Of a DNA stretch of 64,000 nucleotides, positions 27,359 to 35,536 are shown in pieces. A program made the translations under genes and the position numbers. Position 1 is the first letter of the stretch, and every line of letters begins with the position of its first letter. The stretch is from Pedobacter ginsengisoli (GTDB lineage: Bacteria > Bacteroidota > Bacteroidia > Sphingobacteriales > Sphingobacteriaceae). The stretch spans positions 186,001 to 250,000 of the forward strand of contig NZ_JASSYX010000003.1 in assembly GCF_030244015.1 (NCBI RefSeq). The letters are read 5' to 3'. The notes beneath the pieces are model-generated. The model was not told the origin of the DNA. It made no database searches and worked only from the letters and a program-made list of their open reading frames with translations.

Positions 27359-27393
27359 TTAATGATGTGAAGCCCTAAAATTCACATCATTAA
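27359..27393. promoter_or_regulatory. Long perfect dyad upstream of the hybrid kinase
   Basis: TTAATGATGTGAA (27359-27371) and TTCACATCATTAA (27381-27393) are exact reverse complements around nine bases. The dyad ends 11 bases from the kinase start codon and 54 bases from the end of the upstream sugar transporter gene. There is no T-run on the minus strand, so it looks like an operator or a 5' leader hairpin rather than a terminator. Confidence 0.5.
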
Positions 27394-27447
27394 AAGTAGG
27401 TTTTTGAGAACAGATTTGTCTATACGGGTACTGTTCATTTTGTTCAG

Positions 27448-28710
27448 TTATGCGCTTGTACGAACTTTATGCCCGTATGTCGCATAATACAAAATAAACA
27501 AATAACACGGCACCATTATCCAGTATGCCTGCTGCGAATCAACGGCATCGGTTAAATAACCATATAATAAAGGAAGAAGGGCCCCACCAGATATACCCAT
27601 AATCAGCAATGATGCGCCTGTCTTGGTGAAGCGGCCCAATCCGACAATGGCCAGAGGCCAAATGGCAGGCCACATTAATGAATTGGCCAATCCCAGCAAC
27701 GAGATCAACAGCACCGACACATAACCATCCGTAAAGATTGCAGCCAGGGACAGGATCACCCCCAGGATGGCAGACATCTTTAAAGCTAATTGCTGGCTAA
27801 AATATTTTGGTATACATAATATCCCGATGATATAACCCACAATCATACTCACAAGCGTATAAGTTGTAAAGAACTTAGCTTCAGACAAAGCAATTCCCTG
27901 CGAAGAGCCATAGCTGATCACTGTATCTCCGGCCATGACCTCGACTCCAACATACAAAAACAAGGTCAGTGCACCTAGCAATAAATGGGGAAACTGCATA
28001 ATGCTGCTTTTGTTGGTATTTGCAAGCGCAACTTCATCATCTTCTTTTTCCGTATCAATTTCAGGAAGCGTTGAAAAATAAATCAATACTGCAAGTATTA
28101 CCAGCACAGCAATAATAGCAACATAAGGTAAGATCACTTTATGCGCCAATATATCTAATTCGGCGGCTTTTTCCGCAAGATTCATAGTTGCAATCCTTTG
28201 GGTTACACCATCAGCATCTTTTAAGGTTACCGCTCCCAGCAAGATCGGAGCAATAGCGCCCGCTACTTTATTGCAGATTCCCATGATGCTTATGCGCTTC
28301 GCTGCACTTTCTACCGGCCCCAATATAGTTATGTACGGATTAGAAGCCGTTTGCAAAACAGCTAAACCGGTCCCCTGAATAAAAAGTCCTAAAAGGAAAA
28401 GGGAATACGTCCTGGTTAATGCTGCAGGAATAAATATCAGTGCGCCTATAGCCATCACAACGAGTCCGACAGCCATTCCTTTTTTAAATCCCGTAACTTT
28501 AAGCACCCATGCAGACGGCAGCGCCATTACAAAATAGGCAATATAAAAGGCAAAAGCGACAAGGTAAGATTCGAAGTTGGTCAGCTCGCAGGCAATTTTC
28601 AAATAGGGTATTAAAACTGAATTTAGCCAGGTAACAAAGCCAAAAATAAAAAACAATGCACCAATAATTACGATTGGGGAGAAAACTGACGATTTTGTTT
28701 CGTTTGCCAT
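27448..28710 (-). CDS. FucP-type sugar:proton symporter (MFS)
   Basis: A 420-residue inner-membrane transporter with twelve predicted helices. The N-terminus GALFFIFGFVTWLNSVLIPYL and the segment TGLAVLQTASNPYITILGP are characteristic of the FucP/glucose-galactose group. It probably imports a hexose. It diverges from the three-domain esterase, and a palindrome of the LacI type lies in the shared upstream region. Mannose or glucose released by the nearby mannan system are reasonable substrates, but that is inference. Confidence 0.88.
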   Translation of the reverse strand: MANETKSSVFSPIVIIGALFFIFGFVTWLNSVLIPYLKIACELTNFESYLVAFAFYIAYFVMALPSAWVLKVTGFKKGMAVGLVVMAIGALIFIPAALTRTYSLFLLGLFIQGTGLAVLQTASNPYITILGPVESAAKRISIMGICNKVAGAIAPILLGAVTLKDADGVTQRIATMNLAEKAAELDILAHKVILPYVAIIAVLVILAVLIYFSTLPEIDTEKEDDEVALANTNKSSIMQFPHLLLGALTLFLYVGVEVMAGDTVISYGSSQGIALSEAKFFTTYTLVSMIVGYIIGILCIPKYFSQQLALKMSAILGVILSLAAIFTDGYVSVLLISLLGLANSLMWPAIWPLAIVGLGRFTKTGASLLIMGISGGALLPLLYGYLTDAVDSQQAYWIMVPCYLFILYYATYGHKVRTSA

Positions 28711-28835
28711 GATTTAGCTCTAAGGTTTGATAAATAGTTATAGTTGTGGTGATTCTATCAGGGAGATCATATCAAAAACCTCCTCTTGCTCTAAAAGTAT
28801 AAAAATATTGACAACAATCCATCGAATTTTTTGCG

Positions 28836-28845
28836 CAAACGTTTG
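28836..28845. promoter_or_regulatory. LacI-type operator candidate
   Basis: CAAACGTTTG is a perfect 10-bp palindrome with a central CG, the form expected for LacI-family sugar regulators. Within the 188-base region between the divergent transporter and esterase genes it overlaps a possible -33 TTTG for the esterase. No LacI-family gene is in the window. Confidence 0.45.
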
Positions 28846-28898
28846 TTTTATGAATATGTTTATATTCGCCTTAAACCATAAACCTCATTAAATTAAAT

Positions 28899-31001
28899 AT
28901 GAAAGCCCTTTGCCGCCACTATACACTTATATTTTTTGCCATCGTTTCGACTGCACATGGGCAAACCGTTCTTAAAAAACAGGATCTGCAACATGCAAAA
29001 TACCTGTCCTTAGATGGCAAAGCATTATCGGGTGGCAATAAGACAGGCGCCGATGGAATTGTGCATCAATTTAAAATGCCTCTCCTGCGCCTGCTTCGTA
29101 CAACTTCCAAAACAGTGCGGGGAACAGTATTGCTGTTGCCCGCCGGCGAATATAAAACATTGAACATTAAGAATGCCAGTCAGGACACCGCTTTGTCCCT
29201 CAACAAAAAGGGTTACGATGTCGCCATTCTAGATTATCACATCGGCTATGGTCCCAATACCCGTGATCTGGCTTTAAAAGACGCCAAATCTGCATTTAAA
29301 CTAATCAAAGAAAGCAGGACTACATTTGGATTGAGGGGCAGTCAAGCCAATATTGCAGGAATAGCAGCAGGCGGGCACCTTGCAGCGAGAATGCTGCAAT
29401 ACATGGATCGACCGCAACAGCCGGACAGCCTCAGCCTTATTTCTCCATCGTACCTCGATGAGACTATACCTGGCACCGTCTTTCCCGCAGTAATACCTCC
29501 GATTAATCCTAAGGCTAAACTTGGCGTTACCTTTACCGGTACCGAAGATATAATGACAACCCAAAGCGGCAAGGAATATCAAAAAACATGGACAGGTTAT
29601 ACCAAGGGCAACATGGATCCGAATCCAGCAGCCATTTCAACCGAAGGATACAGCAGGAAACGCCATGATGAAAAATTAGCCCTGGTAGCACAAAAGAAAT
29701 TTGACCTCATCATGCTGGGTAATTCCATTACCAACAATTTTGAAAAACAAGAATACCAGCAGATATGGAAACAATTTTTTGAACCGCGCAATGCACTGAA
29801 CCTGGGCTTTAGCGGATACCGGACAGAAAACCTTTTATGGAATATTGAGAACGGAGAACTTGAAGGGCAATCGCCAAAAGTATTGGTACTCGAAATTGGC
29901 ACCAATAACGTTGACGAAAAAAATTACCCAACCCGCCATACAGCTGCACAGCTAGCCGGAGGAATGGAAGCTATCGTAAAACTAGTACGTATAAAGCTTC
30001 CTTCCACCAAGATCATCATATTAAGATGTTTTCCCGGGGCATATGGCGGACCAAACCCTACCTCGCACCGGGCTATATTAGAGCGTGCTTCAGACATTGT
30101 TGCCAAACTTGCCGACAATAAGGACATATTTTACTGTGATGTCAACCACGTGTTTTTAAACTTTGACGGCTCCATCAACAGAGAGCTCATGCCCGACTAT
30201 CTGCACCCTAGCCCTGCAGGGGCAAAGCTTTGGGCCCAGGCAATGGAACCACTCCTATCCTCGCTGATGGGAGATCATTCTTTAGACAATGAGATTCCGA
30301 AAAACACAGCGATTGTACCCCTTCCTAAGTTAGAAAATGACAGCTACAACTGGTGGGACCGTCATGCAGAAGTGCTCCGCATCAAAGATCGCATCAATCC
30401 TGAAGTAGTACTGATTGGCAATTCCATTACCCATTTTTGGGGTGGCCAGCCCAAGCTTGTCAATAACAACGGACAACCGCGTATCCCAAATGGACCAAAA
30501 TCATGGGATTCTGTGTTTGCAAAACACCGGGTGCTCAACCTCGGTTTTGGTTGGGACCGCACGCAAAATGCACTCTGGCGGCTGGATCATGGAGAAATTG
30601 ATGGCCTCCACCCACGCACAATTATTGTAGACATCGGCACAAACAATACCAGTCAAACAGAAAATGCACGGATGAATACCTCATCAGAGATTGTAGAAGG
30701 CATCCGCGCAGTCTGTCTGAGGTTGCGTTCGAAAATTCCTTACGCCAGAATCATTGTTATGGCCATCTTCCCACGAGAAAAAGATCCGCAGCATCCCAGA
30801 CGTTTGCTGATCAACGAGATTAACAGAGAACTTGCTGTATTTGCAAATGAAAATCATTTGACACTATTGGACATTGGCCCCAAAATGCTAAATGCCGACG
30901 GCACATTCCCCCCAGGCATTATGCTCGATTACACACACCCTGCCGACAAAGGTTACCAGATTTGGGCTGATGCCATCCGACCATATATCGATGAACGCTA
31001 A
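28899..31001 (+). CDS. Three-domain esterase: degenerate alpha/beta hydrolase plus two SGNH domains
   Basis: A 700-residue secreted protein; signal peptide MKALCRHYTLIFFAIVSTAHG. Residues about 60-235 look like a carbohydrate-esterase alpha/beta hydrolase, but the nucleophile motif reads GIAAGGH where Ser is expected (Ala156), so this domain is probably inactive. Two SGNH hydrolase domains follow. The first has Ser276 in LGNSIT and the Asp433/His436 pair in DYLHP; the second has Ser509 in IGNSIT and Asp677/His680 in DYTHP. Both keep GTNN. They most likely remove acetyl groups from polysaccharides. It ends 6 bases from the convergent heparinase-like gene. Confidence 0.85.
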   Translation: MKALCRHYTLIFFAIVSTAHGQTVLKKQDLQHAKYLSLDGKALSGGNKTGADGIVHQFKMPLLRLLRTTSKTVRGTVLLLPAGEYKTLNIKNASQDTALSLNKKGYDVAILDYHIGYGPNTRDLALKDAKSAFKLIKESRTTFGLRGSQANIAGIAAGGHLAARMLQYMDRPQQPDSLSLISPSYLDETIPGTVFPAVIPPINPKAKLGVTFTGTEDIMTTQSGKEYQKTWTGYTKGNMDPNPAAISTEGYSRKRHDEKLALVAQKKFDLIMLGNSITNNFEKQEYQQIWKQFFEPRNALNLGFSGYRTENLLWNIENGELEGQSPKVLVLEIGTNNVDEKNYPTRHTAAQLAGGMEAIVKLVRIKLPSTKIIILRCFPGAYGGPNPTSHRAILERASDIVAKLADNKDIFYCDVNHVFLNFDGSINRELMPDYLHPSPAGAKLWAQAMEPLLSSLMGDHSLDNEIPKNTAIVPLPKLENDSYNWWDRHAEVLRIKDRINPEVVLIGNSITHFWGGQPKLVNNNGQPRIPNGPKSWDSVFAKHRVLNLGFGWDRTQNALWRLDHGEIDGLHPRTIIVDIGTNNTSQTENARMNTSSEIVEGIRAVCLRLRSKIPYARIIVMAIFPREKDPQHPRRLLINEINRELAVFANENHLTLLDIGPKMLNADGTFPPGIMLDYTHPADKGYQIWADAIRPYIDER

Positions 31002-31007
31002 CTGCCT

Positions 31008-32885
31008 CTACTCCCCTTTTAGCTCTACAACAATCTTTTGGCCCTTACTTTTGAGCAGTTCAGCAGGAAACCTAAATTCAAGTCTTTTCAAATCACTTAC
31101 CTTCATATCATAGTCCAGTGGAGGAGGATTCCTGGAAACCACTTTAATCTCCGCGCCCTCGGGCTGCCTGATCATGACTTTGAGAATTTTACCTTTCTGC
31201 TTCAGCAAGACTCCGCCCACTATTATCTCAGCATCAGCTTGTGTCATCATGGCCCAGGTCACATTTTTTGTCTGTTCAGAAAGCTCCAGCACATCAGTGA
31301 TTTCAAGGCTTTGGTCTCCCGTCCGCTTAAAATCCCTTTTGGCGCCGTTAAGCTGCCCTTTAAATACAGCAGAAAGATCAAAACCTGCCTGGGGTCTGTT
31401 GCCTTTGCCTTTATAATAAATCATTGGTGCAAAACCCTTAGCCACATGTAGTTCATCATTGACCGTCAGCGTACTATGTCCAAAATTATTCTTACTCAAT
31501 AAAGTCCAGCGCTTGCTTTCCTGCCCGCTGCTCCATAAACCACTAACCCCTATGGCCTGCTCCAGTTGAAAGTAATTCTGCATTCCCAGGTCTACAGACC
31601 ACCTTATCCCCTGCAGGTCAAACACAAAAGATCCGGCATCCATGTTACCATGGTTTAAACTCCCCGCCCCGCCCTTCGCTCCCAGGAAATAGCCATTCGG
31701 ATCAGCTTTTCCGGCTCCAAATACAACAAGCGGATTAACTCCATCACCTTTATAATTTGCAGGGAAAGGCTTCGCAGTGGCTTTCCTGTGCCTTGCCAGC
31801 CAGGTCAGCACAGCCCCGTTAAATTTTGAACTGTTGTATCCACTCGTCGCAGACCTGGACACCGCAGCCAGAAATTTATCCTGATCAAAATAAGCGTCAT
31901 TACCAGTCTTGTTGGCAAACCACAATAACAGTTCCTGGTTTTCCAGACCATCGGCTCCACCACTGCCGGAATCAAAATAATTGAAATACAAGCCACTCGA
32001 GCCTACCAATTTTTTCACAAAAAGCGCACTATTGATAAAGCCCGGTGATTTAGGGATGTCAAAATCACTCCCAAAAGCACTTTCCAGCGCAGCTATGGTA
32101 ATCAACGTATAACTCGTGCCGTAAGACCAGTAAGAAGCCCCTTCGGGATAAGCGCCATCCGGTGCATAGACCTTCAGTGCCCTTGGTATATTCTGCAGCA
32201 TCCTGGAAATCAATCGTGCGGCCAAAGCAGGGTCATCATCGGCAATAATTATTGCGGCCGATGTGATTCCGCCATGGCAGACCTGGTTCCAGTTGTTGTC
32301 CACCTTTACCCAGCCGTTGAACTTTTCGCTCAAACTGGGTTGTATAGCCTTACTGATCAAAGCATTTTTTACCAGGTGCCTTGTCGATTCCGGCAAATCA
32401 CCAAGCGTCCAGTCCAATCCAATGGCCACACCATAGGCCATCTCCCCTACATCCAGGAAATGGCTGGGATTCCAGTCGGAAAAACTGCAGATGTTCAGCA
32501 GTTCCTTATCGACACGATCCAAAAACCGCTTTTCCCTCGACACAGAATAGACAGCAGCAAGCGTTCCAATCCGCGCGATCGCTTGCCTGGATACCCCAAG
32601 TAATCTTCTGCCTTCCAGCTTTCTTTCCAGAACCGGCAGACCCAGCAGCGAAATTGCATTCTTATACAAGTAGCCATAATAGGTTTTGACCGTTTCATCT
32701 TCTTCCACAGCTTTTCTAATCTGTCGCAATCCCTCATCAGTCAGGATTAATCTGGGTCCAGTCTTTCTGAGATTCTGTTTCACCCATTCCGCAGTAATTT
32801 CTTTGGTTTCGCCAACAGGTTTTTGAGCAGCACCGATTTCCAGAATACCTATCGTTAGCAGGAAAAATAACAGGATTGATTTCAT
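31008..32885 (-). CDS. Heparinase II/III-family polysaccharide lyase-like protein
   Basis: About 625 residues, secreted. The ATG at 32885 puts MKSILLFFLLTIGILEIGAAQ at the N-terminus as a signal peptide; the frame extends five codons further. An alpha/alpha toroid (about 30-370) carries NNWNQVCHGG and GAYPEGASYWSYGTSY, conserved in this family, and a C-terminal beta-sandwich follows, with LNHGNMDAGSFVFD. The family cleaves uronic-acid-containing polysaccharides by beta-elimination; the substrate is not evident. It follows the 2-epimerase gene by 28 bases, an unusual pairing. Confidence 0.8.
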   Translation of the reverse strand: MKSILLFFLLTIGILEIGAAQKPVGETKEITAEWVKQNLRKTGPRLILTDEGLRQIRKAVEEDETVKTYYGYLYKNAISLLGLPVLERKLEGRRLLGVSRQAIARIGTLAAVYSVSREKRFLDRVDKELLNICSFSDWNPSHFLDVGEMAYGVAIGLDWTLGDLPESTRHLVKNALISKAIQPSLSEKFNGWVKVDNNWNQVCHGGITSAAIIIADDDPALAARLISRMLQNIPRALKVYAPDGAYPEGASYWSYGTSYTLITIAALESAFGSDFDIPKSPGFINSALFVKKLVGSSGLYFNYFDSGSGGADGLENQELLLWFANKTGNDAYFDQDKFLAAVSRSATSGYNSSKFNGAVLTWLARHRKATAKPFPANYKGDGVNPLVVFGAGKADPNGYFLGAKGGAGSLNHGNMDAGSFVFDLQGIRWSVDLGMQNYFQLEQAIGVSGLWSSGQESKRWTLLSKNNFGHSTLTVNDELHVAKGFAPMIYYKGKGNRPQAGFDLSAVFKGQLNGAKRDFKRTGDQSLEITDVLELSEQTKNVTWAMMTQADAEIIVGGVLLKQKGKILKVMIRQPEGAEIKVVSRNPPPLDYDMKVSDLKRLEFRFPAELLKSKGQKIVVELKGE

Positions 32886-32913
32886 ACTCCAAATTAACAA
32901 TTTCCAGGAGATA

Positions 32914-34086
32914 TTAGCCAGCCATCCGTCTGATCAGTTCTATACAAGCCCGGCTGTTGTGGTATGGACATTTCCACAGCCCCACTTTATCCTGTTCGGG
33001 CATTAAATCTCCGTTTTCCAGAACACCCCAGAACCATTCTCCGTTACTACGGTCGATGATGTGCATTTTTATAAACTTCCACACCCCTTTAAAGTATTGC
33101 AGAAACACAGGATCTCCGGAAATCTGCCAGGCATTGTAAAAACCTACCATCGCCTCGGCCTGCACCCACCAGTGTTTCTCCCTGGCAATATGTTTTGCAA
33201 GCGGGTCACTTTCATACCACAATGAACCGTCCGTATCCAATCCGCTTGCACTCGCCCTGGCCATTCTTATGGCCAGCACCCTGAGTTTTTCTATCCAGGC
33301 CTGATCAGCGATTGCTTCAGCGGCCTCCAGGAGCAGCCAGGCAGCTTCTATGTCATGTCCATACGAGATCAGCGGCGATCTGCTTTGCCAATTCTCATCA
33401 AAGAACAAACGCAGATGACCAGTTTCCTGATCAACAATATGCGCATTGAAATCCTCAAGCAACTCAATAATACGTACCCTCAGTTCTTCATCAGGCCAGA
33501 TGCGATAAAGATTAGTAAAAGCCTCCAACACATGCAAATGCGTATTCATGGTTTTCTTTTCATTGGCATCCTTATCACTTAGCCGCAAGTCAGCTATTGG
33601 CTCCCATTTCTCGCCAAAGGCCTCATAATACCCACCTTTTTGTTTATCCAAACTATATTTAATCAGGTCATGGTACAATTCTACCGCATGTTCTTTGGCC
33701 ACCTCATGCCCGCTCGCTATAAAATATTCACTGAATGCATAAATGGTAAAAGCTATCGCATAAACCTGCTTTTTAGTATCGAGAGGATTACCCTGTGCAT
33801 CGACCGTCCAGTAAACCCCACCATAATTGTTGTCTACAAAATGTTCAGCAATATAATGGTATGCCCGTTCTGCAGTTTCAAGATACTGCTCAACAGGGTT
33901 TAAATTATATGCAGCGGCAAATGACCAGAGGATCCTTGCATTGAGTACAGATCCTTTTGCTGCGTCAGGATTTACCTGATTGTGGTTATCCAGCTGACCA
34001 TAAAAACCGCCATTTTCATGATCCGGAACATAAGTCATCCAGTAGTTTAAAATATTTTTTAGCTCAGTCTCCAGTTCTTTTGTCAT
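32914..34086 (-). CDS. Cellobiose/mannobiose 2-epimerase
   Basis: About 390 residues, cytoplasmic, of the N-acylglucosamine 2-epimerase fold. Motifs typical of the disaccharide 2-epimerases are present: NTHLHVLEAF, YGHDIEAAWLL, HWWVQAEAMVGF and LWKCPYHNSRAC. These enzymes convert mannobiose to mannosylglucose or cellobiose to glucosylmannose. With the GH130 phosphorylase 15 kb away this completes the mannobiose route known from Bacteroides fragilis. The frame reaches a TTG at 34113, but a TAnnTTTG box lies over that codon, so the ATG at 34086 is chosen. Confidence 0.9.
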   Translation of the reverse strand: MTKELETELKNILNYWMTYVPDHENGGFYGQLDNHNQVNPDAAKGSVLNARILWSFAAAYNLNPVEQYLETAERAYHYIAEHFVDNNYGGVYWTVDAQGNPLDTKKQVYAIAFTIYAFSEYFIASGHEVAKEHAVELYHDLIKYSLDKQKGGYYEAFGEKWEPIADLRLSDKDANEKKTMNTHLHVLEAFTNLYRIWPDEELRVRIIELLEDFNAHIVDQETGHLRLFFDENWQSRSPLISYGHDIEAAWLLLEAAEAIADQAWIEKLRVLAIRMARASASGLDTDGSLWYESDPLAKHIAREKHWWVQAEAMVGFYNAWQISGDPVFLQYFKGVWKFIKMHIIDRSNGEWFWGVLENGDLMPEQDKVGLWKCPYHNSRACIELIRRMAG

Positions 34087-34110
34087 ACGGGCATTTTTTG
34101 AAAATGTGCT

Positions 34111-34118
34111 CAAAGATA
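34111..34118 (-). promoter_or_regulatory. -7 promoter element of the epimerase-heparinase unit
   Basis: The minus strand reads TATCTTTG, an exact TAnnTTTG match. Transcription should start near 34104, which rules out the upstream TTG start and supports translation from the ATG at 34086. Confidence 0.5.
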
Positions 34119-34183
34119 GAGCCGAATTTCATGCGCTTCATAATACTCTTTTAACAATTTATAATGTGAAAACCGCCGCCTTC

Positions 34184-35323
34184 TTATATTTTCTTTAACA
34201 GGAGTTCAGCCGCATCGCAGCCCGTCTGGTTGCCAATGGCAATACCCATTCCGTTACACCTGAGCGCACAAAAAACACCGTTGTCCAGTTCTTTTACAAT
34301 CGGCGTTATAGAACTTCCAAAAGCCATGATGCCACTCCAGCTTTGTTCAATTTCAAAACCAGCACCAGGCAAAATTACTTCATCCAATAAATTAAGCAAT
34401 GCGTTTTGGACAACAGCAGTGCTTCCAAATTCAGTAGTCTGCTCAGCGGCGAAATCAAGGTTTCTTCCACCCCCCAGCAACACCCTGTTGTCTACATTTC
34501 TAAAATAATAATAGCCCTTATTATAGTGAAAGGTACCTTTAACTTTTAAACCAGGTACAGGCCTGGTGATAATCACCTGGCCCCTGCCAGGGACAATATC
34601 CAGCTCAGGCGCCAATTCTTTAGCAAAAGCATTGGTACACAGCATTAGTTTTCTACAGTTGAAATTACCATCCGCGGTATACACCTTATATCCGTCATCA
34701 CTTTGCTCAAATGAAGTTACCTTACAATTATTAAAGACAAGTATGCCGGCCTCCCCTGCCTTTCTCAACATTGCCCTCATCATTCTGCCACTGTCTATCT
34801 GGGCCTCACACTCATTCAAAATCAGCGTATCAACACCATTAAACCCAAAATCAGCGATTTGATGATTAACTGGTTTAAATGTATCCGGTCGATTTACTAT
34901 GTCTTTTATCAATGCGTTAAAGTAGCCGATTTTTGACAAACACACTGAGGATAACTCTTTTTCAGCAGGCCGAAATAATTCGTAGCCTCCGTAATTCTTA
35001 TAAGCAATGGCTTCATCGCCTAATAAGTTTCTTAGCTTCAATAAGCCTTTCCAGCGGTTTTTGATCAGCTGGTGCAACCCATCTGTCCCGCAGTTATTTT
35101 CCTGTTCTATCAGTTCCGACACACTTCCAAAACAGGCAAAGCCGGCGTTTTTTGTGCTGGCTCCTGAGGGAGTTAAACCGCGTTCCAATACCGCAATGTT
35201 CAGAGAAGGCTGTTTTTCCTTAAGCGCGATAGCTGCACTTAGTCCAACTATTCCGCTGCCGATGATCAGCAAATCAAAATTAAAAAAATGTAGTTTTTCC
35301 CAGTAAGAAATGGCCGGTGTCAT
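34184..35323 (-). CDS. DAO-type FAD-dependent oxidoreductase
   Basis: A 379-residue cytoplasmic flavoprotein. The dinucleotide-binding motif IIGSGIVGLSAAIAL lies at about residues 20-34, and the C-terminal flavin segment ends GMGIAIGNQTG. The fold is that of glycine/D-amino acid oxidases and similar amine dehydrogenases; substrate is unknown. The start used gives a 13-residue extension before the FAD motif; a later start is unlikely because the next Met is far inside. It diverges from the GH43 gene. Confidence 0.82.
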   Translation of the reverse strand: MTPAISYWEKLHFFNFDLLIIGSGIVGLSAAIALKEKQPSLNIAVLERGLTPSGASTKNAGFACFGSVSELIEQENNCGTDGLHQLIKNRWKGLLKLRNLLGDEAIAYKNYGGYELFRPAEKELSSVCLSKIGYFNALIKDIVNRPDTFKPVNHQIADFGFNGVDTLILNECEAQIDSGRMMRAMLRKAGEAGILVFNNCKVTSFEQSDDGYKVYTADGNFNCRKLMLCTNAFAKELAPELDIVPGRGQVIITRPVPGLKVKGTFHYNKGYYYFRNVDNRVLLGGGRNLDFAAEQTTEFGSTAVVQNALLNLLDEVILPGAGFEIEQSWSGIMAFGSSITPIVKELDNGVFCALRCNGMGIAIGNQTGCDAAELLLKKI

Positions 35324-35516
35324 CTTATAAATTTATGTATTTTTTATTTAAGGGGTAAGAATTCAACCCTCCATCTGTTCGGCAACGTCTAGGGTGGTTC
35401 AACACTGAATTGGGATTTGTTCGGAAAACAGGCACCTTTTTCCGAAGAAAGCTTCTGGAAGTCCCAAACAAGAGCCGACAATGGTACTCTGATATACAGG
35501 TAAAACTCTATATTTA

Positions 35517-35534
35517 TACTTTTAACCAAAAGTA
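35517..35534. promoter_or_regulatory. Inverted repeat just before the GH43 start codon
   Basis: TACTTTT (35517-35523) and AAAAGTA (35528-35534) are exact reverse complements around AACC. The repeat lies two bases before the ATG and directly after a near-consensus -7 box TATATTTA (35509-35516, one mismatch). It could be an operator over the transcription start or an RNA hairpin that covers the start codon. Confidence 0.4.
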
Positions 35535-35536
35535 TC

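Noticed and set aside
27359..27393. Reading the dyad as a CRP/FNR site
   Set aside because: The TGTGA and TCACA half-sites are separated by 11 bases instead of about 6, so the standard protein would not fit.
34087..34113. TTG start for the 2-epimerase
   Set aside because: A consensus -7 promoter box overlaps this codon, so it would not be part of the mRNA; an ATG at 34086 gives normal family length.
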